Of a stretch of DNA of 64,000 bases, positions 53,393 through 62,947 are shown piece by piece. The position numbers and the translations under genes are program-made. The notes under the pieces are model-generated. The model saw nothing but the letters and a program-made list of their open reading frames with translations. It ran no database searches and was not told the DNA's origin. How positions within the stretch are numbered: position 1 is the stretch's first letter; the number at the start of each line of letters is the position of its first letter. Source of the DNA: Oryzibacter oryziterrae (lineage in GTDB: Bacteria > Pseudomonadota > Alphaproteobacteria > Rhizobiales > Pleomorphomonadaceae); the NCBI RefSeq assembly GCF_021864535.1, contig NZ_JAKJIC010000017.1, positions 26,074 to 90,073 on the forward strand. Reading direction: 5' to 3'.

Positions 53393-54727
53393 ATGCGAAA
53401 TATTGGTAAGAAAAGCCTCGGCCTTACGGCATTGAAGGCGACGGGCTCCGCGATTGCGGCCTGCGTCTTCGGCCTCGCCGTCGTGCAGTCGGCGCAGGCC
53501 GACGGGCTCAACGTCTGGGACGACTATACCTTCGAGGGCCAGAGCGCGACCATCGAGCAGCTCAACAAGGCCTTTGAAGCCGCCCATCCCGGTGTGACCA
53601 TCAACCGCACCGCCCGCACCTTCGACGACATGAAGCTGACGCTGAAGCTCGCCGTCTCCGCCGGCGACGGCCCGATGGTGACCAAGGTCAACCAGGGTGC
53701 CGGCGACATGGGCACCATGGTCAAGGAAGGCCTGCTGCAGCCGGTCGACGCCTATATCACCAAGTTCGGCTGGGACAAGCTGCAGTCGGATTCGCTGATC
53801 GCCCGCGATCGCTGGTCCGACAAGGGCCAGTTCGGCGAAGGCCCGACCTACGGCATCTCCGGCCTCGGCGAGATGGTTGGCCTCTTCTACAACAAGAAGG
53901 TGCTCGAAGACGCCGGTCTGCCCGTGCCGACCAACTTCGACGAGTTCACCGCCGATCTCGACAAGCTCAAGGAAAAGGGCATTGCGCCCTTCATGATCGG
54001 CACGTCCAAGCAGCACATGGCGCTGCACATGATCGCCACCGTCAGCCAGGCACATGTGGACGCCGCCAAGCGCTCGACGCTCGACGACCTGATCTACGGT
54101 CGCGGCGGTTCGTGGAAGACCGAAGGCAACGTCACCGCGGCGAGCCTGATCCAGAAGTGGGCCACCGGTGGCTATTTCTACCCGGGCTTCCAGGGCATTT
54201 CCGGTGATGACGCCGTCCAGCTCTTCGTGGCCGGGCAGGGCGCCTTCCTGATCTCCGGAACCTGGTATTTCGGCGACATGCAGAACAACCCCGACATCCA
54301 CTTCATGCCCTTCCCGGCGCCGCATGGTGTCGAGAAGCCGCTGACCGTGGGTGGTGTCGACCTGGCCTGGTCCATCACCAGCCTCGCCAAGGACAAGGCG
54401 ACGCAGGATCTCGCCGGCGAATACATCAACTACATGGTGTCGCCGGAAGCTGCGCTGACCTGGGCCAAGGCCGGCTATCTGCCGTCGACCATCCTGCCTG
54501 ACAATGCCGACTTCCAGGCCTCGACGCTGCTCAAGGAAGGCATTGCCATGTGGAAGCAGGTCAATGCCAACAACGCGCTCGGTCACTATCCCGACTGGTC
54601 CGCGCCGACGCTGCTCAAGACCATCGACGACGCCACCCCGCACCTGCTGGCTGGCGACATGAAGCCGGAAGACTTCGTCGGCGCCATCGACGCCGATTAC
54701 CAGGCCTATCTGGCCTCCAAGAAGTAA
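53393..54727 (+). CDS. Sugar ABC transporter substrate-binding protein
   Basis: 444 aa family-1 binding protein with a slightly long signal peptide (MRNIGKKSLGLTALKATGSA...QSAQA, cleavage near residue 36). Its landmarks are INRTARTFDDMKLTLKLAVS, GLGEMVGLFYNKKVLEDAGL, FVAGQGAFLISGTWYFGDMQ and AGYLPSTILPDN. AAGGGGAGAATGTC precedes the ATG. It heads a complete importer (two permeases, ATPase) and follows the glycosidase/GNAT/ROK group. An oligosaccharide processed by the 50625 enzyme is a reasonable ligand. Confidence 0.92.
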   Translation: MRNIGKKSLGLTALKATGSAIAACVFGLAVVQSAQADGLNVWDDYTFEGQSATIEQLNKAFEAAHPGVTINRTARTFDDMKLTLKLAVSAGDGPMVTKVNQGAGDMGTMVKEGLLQPVDAYITKFGWDKLQSDSLIARDRWSDKGQFGEGPTYGISGLGEMVGLFYNKKVLEDAGLPVPTNFDEFTADLDKLKEKGIAPFMIGTSKQHMALHMIATVSQAHVDAAKRSTLDDLIYGRGGSWKTEGNVTAASLIQKWATGGYFYPGFQGISGDDAVQLFVAGQGAFLISGTWYFGDMQNNPDIHFMPFPAPHGVEKPLTVGGVDLAWSITSLAKDKATQDLAGEYINYMVSPEAALTWAKAGYLPSTILPDNADFQASTLLKEGIAMWKQVNANNALGHYPDWSAPTLLKTIDDATPHLLAGDMKPEDFVGAIDADYQAYLASKK

Positions 54728-54735
54728 TCGTCAAC

Positions 54736-54766
54736 ACCCGCGCGGGGCGCCATGTTCCGCGCGGGT
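54736..54766. promoter_or_regulatory. Intercistronic hairpin downstream of binding-protein gene
   Basis: ACCCGCGCGG (54736-54745) pairs perfectly with CCGCGCGGGT (54757-54766), starting 9 bp after the binding-protein stop. It lies in the 73 bp spacer before the permease. This is the same arrangement as at 2276-2299. Confidence 0.7.
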
Positions 54767-54800
54767 ACCTTCCCGCTCTCCAATTTCCGAGAAGGCCCCG

Positions 54801-55697
54801 ATGAAGCTGCGATCCAAGCTCGACGCGCCGGTGCACAAGAACCTGATCTACATATTGCCCGGGCTGATCCTCTATGCAGCCTTCGTCTTCGGCCCCATCG
54901 TGTCGGCCGTGGGCATCAGCCTGACCGACTGGAACGGCCTGGGCCTGCCCACCTGGGTCGGCTTGCAGAATTATGCCGGCCTGTTCTCCGACGAGCGCTT
55001 CTATCTGTCGCTCAAGAACAACGCCGAGCTGATGGTGTTCTATTGCGTGCTGCCGCTCGGCCTCGGCATCGGGCTTGCGGCCATCCTGTGGAACATGAAG
55101 CCGCGCGAGCAGCTCATGCTGCGCACCATGCTGTTCCTGCCCTATATCATGCCGACCGCCGTGCTCGGCATCATCTGGGCCTGGCTCTACAATCCCGCCT
55201 TCGGCCCGATCAACCAGGGCCTGCGCCTGCTCGGCCTCGGCTCGCTGGCGCTGCCCTGGCTGGGTGATTTCACCTTCGTGCTGCCGGCAGTCGGGCTGGT
55301 GGCCACCTGGTATTTCTTCGGCTTCTGCATGGTCATCTTCATGAGCGGCATGCAGCGGCTCGATCCCAACCTGTTCGACGCCGCCCGGGTCGACGGCGCC
55401 ACCGGCCTGCAGACCTTCCGCACCGTGACGCTGCCGCTCCTGTTGCCGGAGATCCGCGTGGTGCTGCTGCTCACCGTGATCGCCTCCATCAAGAGCTTCG
55501 ACCTCATCTTCACCATGACGCGCGGCGGCCCGGCCAACGCCACCCTGGTTCCCAACATCTACATGTATCAGCTCGGTTTCCAGCTCAACCGCTTCGGCTA
55601 TGCCGCGGCCGTCGCCATCATCGGCGCCATCCTGATCTTCACGGTCAACTACGCCATTCACCGCCTGGTGCGCCCGGCTGACGAGGGAGCCAACTGA
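54801..55697 (+). CDS. Sugar ABC transporter permease (MalF/UgpA type)
   Basis: 298 aa membrane subunit. The first helix is IYILPGLILYAAFVFGPIVS, followed by SLTDWNGLGLPTWVGLQNYA, which is typical for this branch. The EAA loop is DAARVDGATGLQTFRTV near residue 195. CGAGAAGGCCCCG precedes the start. The stop overlaps the next permease start by 1 bp. Confidence 0.92.
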   Translation: MKLRSKLDAPVHKNLIYILPGLILYAAFVFGPIVSAVGISLTDWNGLGLPTWVGLQNYAGLFSDERFYLSLKNNAELMVFYCVLPLGLGIGLAAILWNMKPREQLMLRTMLFLPYIMPTAVLGIIWAWLYNPAFGPINQGLRLLGLGSLALPWLGDFTFVLPAVGLVATWYFFGFCMVIFMSGMQRLDPNLFDAARVDGATGLQTFRTVTLPLLLPEIRVVLLLTVIASIKSFDLIFTMTRGGPANATLVPNIYMYQLGFQLNRFGYAAAVAIIGAILIFTVNYAIHRLVRPADEGAN

Positions 55698-56524
55698 TGT
55701 CGTCGCAGCTCAACCGGACCGCCCTGCCGCTGCGCCTGACGCTGTGGTTCTTCGGCCTTCTCACCATCTTCCCCTTCTCGCTGCTGCTGCTCACCTCGGT
55801 GAAGAGCCAGCCGGATCTGATGCGCGGCGCCTTCGTGCTGCCCGACTATCCGCATTTCGAGAATTACCTGCACGCCTGGATCGACGGCCATTTCGGCGTC
55901 TATTTCTGGAACTCGATCTTCGTGGTCGTTCCGGTGGTGGTGTTCTCCATCGTGCTCGGCGTGCTGCTGGCCTTCGGCTTTGCCTTCCTGAGCTTCCCGG
56001 GCCGCAAGGCGCTGTTCGTTGTCCTCACCATCGGCATGATGGTGCCGGCCGAGGCCTTCATCATCCCGCTCTATTACGAGATGCGCTATCTCGGCCTCAC
56101 CAACACCTATGCGGCGGTGATCCTGCCGCAGATCGCCCAGTCCATGCCATTTGCCACCATCTTCCTGGCCAGCGCCATGCAGCAGCTGCCCGACGAGATC
56201 CTCGAAGCGGCCATCCTCGACGGCGCCTCGCGCCGGCATATCCTCTGGCACGTCATCCTGCCCTTGATGGTGCCGGCCATGTCGACCCTGGCGCTGTTCC
56301 TGTTCATCTGGACCTGGAACGAGTTCCTGATCCCGCTGATCCTCGTCAACGACGACGCCTACCGCACCCTGCCGCTCGGCATGCTGTTCTTCCAGGGGCG
56401 CTACACCGTCAACACGCCGGTTCTGACCGCCGGCGCGGTGATCGTGATCGCGCCGCTGGTGCTCGCCTATCTGATTTTCCAACGCAAGTTCATCGCTGGC
56501 CTGACCGCTGGCGCCGGCAAGTAA
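55697..56524 (+). CDS. Sugar ABC transporter permease (MalG/UgpE type)
   Basis: 275 aa membrane subunit. Helix 1 is [20 protein letters not shown]. The EAA loop is [20 protein letters not shown] and the C-terminus is typical ([18 protein letters not shown]). It starts at a TGATG overlap and is followed after 40 bp by the ATPase gene. Confidence 0.92.
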   Translation: MSSQLNRTALPLRLTLWFFGLLTIFPFSLLLLTSVKSQPDLMRGAFVLPDYPHFENYLHAWIDGHFGVYFWNSIFVVVPVVVFSIVLGVLLAFGFAFLSFPGRKALFVVLTIGMMVPAEAFIIPLYYEMRYLGLTNTYAAVILPQIAQSMPFATIFLASAMQQLPDEILEAAILDGASRRHILWHVILPLMVPAMSTLALFLFIWTWNEFLIPLILVNDDAYRTLPLGMLFFQGRYTVNTPVLTAGAVIVIAPLVLAYLIFQRKFIAGLTAGAGK

Positions 56525-56564
56525 CGGCCCTCCCACCGGATTGGCCCACAGGAGAGACTTTCAA

Positions 56565-57653
<1,089 letters not shown>

Positions 57654-57702
57654 CGGGAGCGCCCCAGGCGCTCCTTGATGCACGCAAATGGTCTGCCCAA
57701 GG

Positions 57703-57814
57703 CCCGGTGATACCGAGTGTCATTGAAGATGACCTCGGTATCACCGGGTCTTCGTCCGCTCTGTCATGCTGGTTCCGATTGATTTCGACCTTTCGGGCAA
57801 GATCAATCGGAACC
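57703..57814 (-). repeat. Two-hairpin dispersed repeat, copy 3 (inverted)
   Basis: CCCGGTGATACCGAG (57703-57717) pairs with CTCGGTATCACCGGG (57734-57748), with an inner GTCAT/ATGAC; the loop in the reverse strand reads CATCTTCAATG. GGTTCCGATTGAT (57771-57783) pairs with ATCAATCGGAACC (57802-57814), with a reverse-strand loop TTGCCCGAAAGG. On the minus strand this gives the same order and loop motifs as copies 1 and 2, with different but complementary stems. It lies between convergent genes. Confidence 0.75.
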
Positions 57815-57892
57815 GGAAGCGCAGAAGAGGCGCCGGCCGGTCAGGCCGCAACCCGTTCGGTTCGGACGAGTCCGAACTGAACGGACCAAGTA

Positions 57893-59482
57893 TCAGAGCC
57901 CCAGCGCGCAGCCGTCCTTGCGCGATTCCGAGGCGCCGGCCAGCGTGCCGTTCTGCCAGTCGATCCTGATGGCCTGCGCGCCGCCGATCGGGTCAGGCGA
58001 CGGCACGATGCGGAAGCCGCGCCGCTCCAGCTCGGCCGCCGTGCGCGGATCAAGCGTCTTCTCTGCCTCCACGTCCAGCTTGCCCGAGACCGGCACCACG
58101 CGCGGCAGATCGATGGCCATCTGCGGGTCGAGGCCATAGTCGAGGATCTTGGAGACGAGATGGGCGTGGCCCATGGCCTGGTAATAGCCGCCCATCACGC
58201 CGAAGGGCATCACCACCTTGCCGCCCCGCGTCACCATGCCGGGGATGATGGTGTGCAGCGGCCGCTTGCCCGGCGCCACCACATTGGGATGGTTGGGGTC
58301 GAGCGAGAAGCTCTCGCCACGGTTATGCAGCGTCACGCCCGAGCGCGGCGCCACGATGCCGGAGCCGAAGAAATCGAAGATGGAGTTGATGAAGCTGACC
58401 GCATTGCGGTCCTTGTCCACCACGGTCACATAGACGGTGTCGCGGTGCAGCGGCATGTCGAAGGCCGGCAGCTCAGGGAGGGCGTGGGTAAGATCGATCA
58501 TCCCCGCGAGCCGGTCGGCCATGGCGTCGGACAACAGCTCCTCCACCGGCACCGGCGAGACGCGCGGATCGGCCAGAAGCCCCGCGCGGGCCGCGTAGGC
58601 AAGCCGCGTCGCCTCGATCTCCACATGCAGCCGGTCGGCGCCGGACGGATCGCCCGTTGCCGGGAAGCGCGAGAGAATGTTGAGGATCATCAGCGCGATG
58701 ACGCCCTGGCCGTTGGGCGGGCACTCATGGATCTCGTGGTCGCGGTAGACCGTGCGGATCGGCGTCACATATTCGCCGGCAGCCGTGGCGAAATCCTCGA
58801 GCGTATGCGGCCCGCCATGGGCGTTGAGGTGGCTGACCATGTCCTCGGCCACCTCGCCCGTATAGAAGGCGTCACGACCGTGGACGGCGATCTTGCGCAA
58901 CGTGCCGGCCAGTTCCGGCTGGCGGTGCACCGAACCGATGGCCGGGGCGCGGCCGTCCTTGAGGAAGATCCGCCGGGCCGACGGATCGGTGAGGAAGGTC
59001 TCCTCGATTGCCCAGTCGCGATGCACGCGCGGCGCCACGGCATAGCCGTCCTCGGCAAAGCGAATGGCGTCCGAGAGCAGGCGCGCAAAGGGCAGGCTGC
59101 CGTGATCGCCGTGCAGGCGCGTCCAGGCGTCGATGGCGCCGGGAATGGTGACGGCACCAGCCGAGTTGCGCGGGATGGACGTGAGGCCACGCGCCCGGAA
59201 CCAGTCGAGCGTCAGGCCGGCCGGCGCCCGGCCCGAGCCGTTGTAGGCGATCACCTTGTCGCTGCCCTGCGGCGCATAGAGCACGAAGCAGTCGCCGCCG
59301 ATGCCCGTCGAGCCCGGCTCCACCACGCATTGCACCGCGCAGGCGGCGATGGCCGCGTCCATGGCGTTGCCGCCGGCCTCCAGGATGCGCAGCGCGGCGA
59401 GCGTTGCGCTGGGATGCGAGGTGGCCGCCATGGCCTCGCGGGCAACCACGGTGGAACGGGTGGGCTTTTCGAAGTCGCGCAT
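57893..59482 (-). CDS. ggt: Gamma-glutamyltransferase family protein
   Basis: 529 aa member of the gamma-glutamyltransferase (N-terminal nucleophile) family. Self-cleavage is expected before T349 (HRDTVYVTVVDKDRNAVSFI), giving subunits of about 348 and 181 residues. The N-terminal GGNAMDAAIAACAVQCVVEP and GIGGDCFVLYAP and the C-terminal MGGYYQAMGHAHLVSKILDY are family landmarks. No signal peptide is present, unlike classical periplasmic enzymes, so it probably acts in the cytoplasm on imported gamma-glutamyl compounds. It is the last gene of the amino acid importer operon, 23 bp after a permease. A cephalosporin acylase-like or other hydrolase role is possible. Confidence 0.88.
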   Translation of the reverse strand: MRDFEKPTRSTVVAREAMAATSHPSATLAALRILEAGGNAMDAAIAACAVQCVVEPGSTGIGGDCFVLYAPQGSDKVIAYNGSGRAPAGLTLDWFRARGLTSIPRNSAGAVTIPGAIDAWTRLHGDHGSLPFARLLSDAIRFAEDGYAVAPRVHRDWAIEETFLTDPSARRIFLKDGRAPAIGSVHRQPELAGTLRKIAVHGRDAFYTGEVAEDMVSHLNAHGGPHTLEDFATAAGEYVTPIRTVYRDHEIHECPPNGQGVIALMILNILSRFPATGDPSGADRLHVEIEATRLAYAARAGLLADPRVSPVPVEELLSDAMADRLAGMIDLTHALPELPAFDMPLHRDTVYVTVVDKDRNAVSFINSIFDFFGSGIVAPRSGVTLHNRGESFSLDPNHPNVVAPGKRPLHTIIPGMVTRGGKVVMPFGVMGGYYQAMGHAHLVSKILDYGLDPQMAIDLPRVVPVSGKLDVEAEKTLDPRTAAELERRGFRIVPSPDPIGGAQAIRIDWQNGTLAGASESRKDGCALGL

Positions 59483-59505
59483 GGTCTTTCAGGCCGCTTT
59501 CAGGG

Positions 59506-60243
59506 TCAGTGGACATTGCCGAGATTGGCGGCGACGGGCTTGCCGCCCGTGTTGCCGTCGCGTCGGAGATGGCGGGAGAGGCGCGTTTCCAGCGCTCCCA
59601 CCAGGCGGATGATGGTGAAATTGAGCGTGAGGTAGATGAGCCCCGCGCCGACGAACACCTCGATGGCGCGATAGCTTTCCGAGATGATGCCCTGGGCGAT
59701 GCCGGTCACTTCCATCAGCGTGACGATGGAGGCAAGCGAGGTGCCCTTGATCATCAGGATGATCTCGTTGCCATAGCTCGGCAGCGCCTGCCTCAGCGCC
59801 AGCGGCAGCACGATGCGATGCAGCGTCTGGAAGCGCGTGAGGCCGAGGGCGCGCGCCGCTTCCCTGAGTCCGCCGGGAACCGAGGCGATGGAGCCGCGCA
59901 GGATCTCGCTGCCATAGGCGGTCGTGTTGAGCGTCAGCGCCAGCGTCGCGCACCAGAAGGGCTCGCGGAACAGGCCCCACAGGCCGATTGCCTGCAGCCC
60001 GTGCCGGAACTGGCCGATGCCATAGTAGATGAGGAAGATCTGCACCAGGAGCGGCGTGCCGCGGAACACGGCGACGAAGCCGCGCACGATCGCCGGAATG
60101 ATCACGCCGTGCCGCTGTGCCAGGGCAAGGATCAGCGCAAGGCAGAAGCCGAGCGTCACCGACAATCCCGCCAGTTCCAGCGTCAGCGGCAGGCCGGCGA
60201 TCAGGCGCGGCAGGATCTCGGCATAGAAGGTGAGATCGATCAT
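59506..60243 (-). CDS. Polar amino acid ABC transporter permease (HisM/GlnP type)
   Basis: 245 aa inner-membrane subunit from the ATG at 60243 (MIDLTFYAEILPRLIAGLPL), which overlaps the preceding permease stop by 4 bp. It has the HisM family core (GTPLLVQIFLIYYGIGQF) and the EAA loop EAARALGLTRFQTLHRIVLP. Together with its partner it makes the membrane part of a polar amino acid importer. No ATPase gene is present in the operon. Confidence 0.9.
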   Translation of the reverse strand: MIDLTFYAEILPRLIAGLPLTLELAGLSVTLGFCLALILALAQRHGVIIPAIVRGFVAVFRGTPLLVQIFLIYYGIGQFRHGLQAIGLWGLFREPFWCATLALTLNTTAYGSEILRGSIASVPGGLREAARALGLTRFQTLHRIVLPLALRQALPSYGNEIILMIKGTSLASIVTLMEVTGIAQGIISESYRAIEVFVGAGLIYLTLNFTIIRLVGALETRLSRHLRRDGNTGGKPVAANLGNVH

Positions 60244-60950
60244 CGCACCATCCCCCTCGACGACCACTCTTCGGCATGGCGGAAGACGCGGGTGGAAACC
60301 GAGGCGATCAGGAAATAGAGCGCGGCGGCGGCGGTGTAGAAGACGAAGGGCTCGCGCGTCGCTCCGGCGGCGATCTGCGCCTGCCGCATCAGCTCGACGA
60401 GGCCGATCACCGAGATCAGCGCCGAATCCTTGAGGACCAGCTGCCACACATTGCCAAGGCCCGGCAGGGCGACGCGCAGCAATTGCGGGGCGATCACGCG
60501 GGAAAGCGTGATCCACGGCGGCAGCGCCAGCGCACGCGCCGCTTCAAACTGGCCCTTGTCGATGGCAAGATAGGCGCCGCGCAGCACCTCGCATTGATAG
60601 GCGCCGGAGATGATGCCGATGGCGAGCGTCCCCGTGGCGAAGGTCGGCATGCCGACGAAGCCCTCGATCCCCACGAGATGGCTGAAGCCGGTGAGGGCCA
60701 CCGAGCCGCCGAAATAGAGCAGATATATGGTCAGCAAATCCGGGATGCCGCGAAACAGTGTGCCATAGGCCTGCGCCAGCAGGCGCGGCAAACGCCAGGG
60801 CGACAGGCGACCAGCGGCCGCACAGGCCCCGAACAGCGCCCCCAGCGCAAAGCCGGCAAGGGAGAGCACAAGCGTCAGCCCCGCCGCCAGCAGCAGGGCA
60901 GCGGCCCATCCTTCCGGGCCGAAGCCGAGAAGCGCGAAGATTTCGGACAT
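60240..60950 (-). CDS. Polar amino acid ABC transporter permease (HisQ/GlnP type)
   Basis: 236 aa inner-membrane subunit, MSEIFALLGFGPEGWAAALL. Its conserved RGIPDLLTIYLLYFGGSVAL and EAARALALPPWITLSRVIAP (EAA loop) match the HisQ branch, and QLVLKDSALISVIGLVELMR is the canonical C-terminal motif. It lies 150 bp downstream of the binding-protein gene, with two hairpins between them. Confidence 0.9.
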   Translation of the reverse strand: MSEIFALLGFGPEGWAAALLLAAGLTLVLSLAGFALGALFGACAAAGRLSPWRLPRLLAQAYGTLFRGIPDLLTIYLLYFGGSVALTGFSHLVGIEGFVGMPTFATGTLAIGIISGAYQCEVLRGAYLAIDKGQFEAARALALPPWITLSRVIAPQLLRVALPGLGNVWQLVLKDSALISVIGLVELMRQAQIAAGATREPFVFYTAAAALYFLIASVSTRVFRHAEEWSSRGMVR

Positions 60951-60971
60951 GCAAGCGAGCCTATGACCTGA

Positions 60972-61084
60972 TGGCGCGTGGGGACAGGGACGACCTGTCC
61001 GCGCCAGGCGAGCCCCTGCCGATCAGCGCTGCGGAGCCTGAACGGCATGAGCCCGGGCGGCCGGCCCCGCGGCGGGAGCCGGCC
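60972..61084. promoter_or_regulatory. Two intercistronic hairpins after the amino acid-binding gene
   Basis: TGGCGC plus GGACAGG pair with CCTGTCC plus GCGCCA (60972-61006). GGCCGGC (61059-61065) pairs with GCCGGCC (61078-61084). Both are in the spacer between the binding-protein gene (ends 61101) and the permease start (60950). Confidence 0.65.
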
Positions 61085-61100
61085 AGGTGCGGGCGAGCGA

Positions 61101-61949
61101 TCAGCTCTTGGGCGTCACGTCCGAGTGGACCCACTTCTCCGACAGCTTCTTGATGGTGCCGTCGGCAATGGCTTCGTCGATCGCCTTGTTCAGCATGTCC
61201 TTGAGGGCGGTGTCGGCCTTGCGCACGCCGGCGCCGGTACCGCGACCGAACACGCCGCCGTCAAAGCCGGGACCGGCTTCGGTGAAGTCGGCAAACTCCG
61301 GCTTGGCCAGCGTGGCGGCAAGAGCGGTCTTCTGGGCGAAGACGGCGTCGATGCGACCGGCGGCCAGATCGAGGTCATGCTCTTCCACGGTCTTGTATTC
61401 GCGGATCTCGATGTCGTCGGCGAAATACTTCTTGAGGAACTCGAGGTTGGCCGTCGCCGACTGCACGCCGACCACCTTGCCCTTCAGCAGTTCGCGCAGC
61501 TTGTCGATCGCCGGCTTGGCCTTGGCTTCGTCGTTGAGGTTGAACTGCTCGGCGTCATTGGCCATGGCCTTGCCCAGATCGCTGTCTTTCGGCACCGAGA
61601 AGGCGGAGGGGTCCACCGCATAGGTGCGCGTGAAGTCGATCACCTCGAGGCGCTTGTCGGTGATGAACATGGAGGCCATGATCACGTCGAACTTGCCCAC
61701 CTGCAGCGAGGGGATCAGGCCGTCCCAGTTCTGGGCGATGATCTTGCATTCGATCTTCATGCGCGCGCACAGATCATTGGCCAGATCGATTTCCAGGCCG
61801 TCGAGCTTGCCGTCGGGCGTCACGAAGTTCCACGGCGCATAGGCGCCTTCCGTGGCGATGGTGATGGATTTCGGCGCATCCGCAGCATGGGCGACGGGCA
61901 CGGCGGTAGCGAGGACGACGCCGAGCGCCGCCAGAACGAGAGACTTCAT
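61101..61949 (-). CDS. Polar amino acid ABC transporter substrate-binding protein
   Basis: 282 aa from the second ATG at 61949, preferred because the AAGGGG ribosome site lies 7 bp upstream; the first ATG (61955) would leave only a 1 bp gap. The signal peptide MKSLVLAALGVVLATAVPVA...AHA precedes SITIATEGAYAPWNFVTPDG, the solute-binding family 3 signature (G-Y-PW-F). LDGLEIDLANDLCARMKIEC and WDGLIPSLQVGKFDVIMASM follow. Lysine/arginine/ornithine-like or gamma-glutamyl ligands fit the family and the downstream gamma-glutamyltransferase. Confidence 0.9.
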   Translation of the reverse strand: MKSLVLAALGVVLATAVPVAHAADAPKSITIATEGAYAPWNFVTPDGKLDGLEIDLANDLCARMKIECKIIAQNWDGLIPSLQVGKFDVIMASMFITDKRLEVIDFTRTYAVDPSAFSVPKDSDLGKAMANDAEQFNLNDEAKAKPAIDKLRELLKGKVVGVQSATANLEFLKKYFADDIEIREYKTVEEHDLDLAAGRIDAVFAQKTALAATLAKPEFADFTEAGPGFDGGVFGRGTGAGVRKADTALKDMLNKAIDEAIADGTIKKLSEKWVHSDVTPKS

Positions 61950-62050
61950 GTTCATTCCCCTTTTCGTTGGGCTGCGGAGCGCAGCTCACCCTGAAGCCCG
62001 GGGCGGATTGTTGTCCGTCTTGCCCGGGGTCTCTGTCGGCATCGCCGCGG

Positions 62051-62725
62051 TCAGCGGCGATCCGGACTTGCGTAGTCGGCCAGCAAGGCTGCCGTGCCGA
62101 GAATATGGTCCTGCATGACGGCTTCGGCCGCCTTCACGTCGCCGGCGCGCAGGGCATCGATCAGCCCCTGATGCTCGTCGCGCGCGCTGAGCGGCTTGTT
62201 CACATAATCGAACCAGATGCGCATGTAGGGCTCGATCACCACATGCAGCGCGTTGATCTGGCGGATCAGCTTGGGCCGGCGGCTCAGGTTGTAGATGGCG
62301 GCATGAAACTCCTGGTGCCGCAGCACCCAGTCGCCGCCGCTCGCCGCCCCCGCCCGCTCCATGCGATCGAGCAGGCGTTCGAGCTCGTCGAAACTGTCGG
62401 CCGTCATCTGCGGCAACGCGCAGCGCACCGCCAGCCCTTCCAGCACCGAGCGCATCTCGAAGGTCTCGGAGATCTCGTCGAGCGTCAGTCCGGCGACGAC
62501 GCAACCGCGGTTGGGACGGATCAGCACCAGCCCGTCGGCGGCGAGCCGCCGGAAAGCCTCGCGCACCGGCATGCGGCTCATGCCGATCTCGGTGGCGATA
62601 TCCTCCGGAATCAGCCGGTCGCCCGCCCGGTAACGGCCTTCGCGCACGCCCTGCAACAGGTGGCGATAGGCCTCCTGTTCAGCGGTGGACCCGGCAGAGG
62701 GATCGGTGGCGAAGGACAGCGGCAT
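62051..62725 (-). CDS. GntR-family transcriptional regulator (FCD domain)
   Basis: 224 aa regulator with a GntR winged helix at residues ~15-80 (RYRAGDRLIPEDIATEIGMS, VREAFRRLAADGLVLIRPNR) and an FCD effector domain (FEMRSVLEGLAVRCALPQMT; metal-ligand candidates in HQEFHAAIYNLSRRP). It is the first gene of the minus-strand group, 101 bp before the amino acid-binding gene. GGAT/ATCC half-sites around 62742-62765 upstream of its start may be its operator. It probably controls the importer and gamma-glutamyltransferase. Confidence 0.88.
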   Translation of the reverse strand: MPLSFATDPSAGSTAEQEAYRHLLQGVREGRYRAGDRLIPEDIATEIGMSRMPVREAFRRLAADGLVLIRPNRGCVVAGLTLDEISETFEMRSVLEGLAVRCALPQMTADSFDELERLLDRMERAGAASGGDWVLRHQEFHAAIYNLSRRPKLIRQINALHVVIEPYMRIWFDYVNKPLSARDEHQGLIDALRAGDVKAAEAVMQDHILGTAALLADYASPDRR

Positions 62726-62947
62726 GGCGGAACGGGCTCACTGGATCTGTGTATCCACTTATCCAATCAAGGATCGCTCCGCCGGTCAAGCGCGAAAAAC
62801 GAGCGGAGGGGCCGGAGATTTTGATGCACATCGCGATCGAATTAACCACGGAATGCAAAGTTCACAATAAATAGCTCGCAGATTTCCGGTCCTTAATAGC
62901 CGCGCAAGGTTTGTGTCGCATGCCTGAAGAGGTGTGATGGAGGCATG

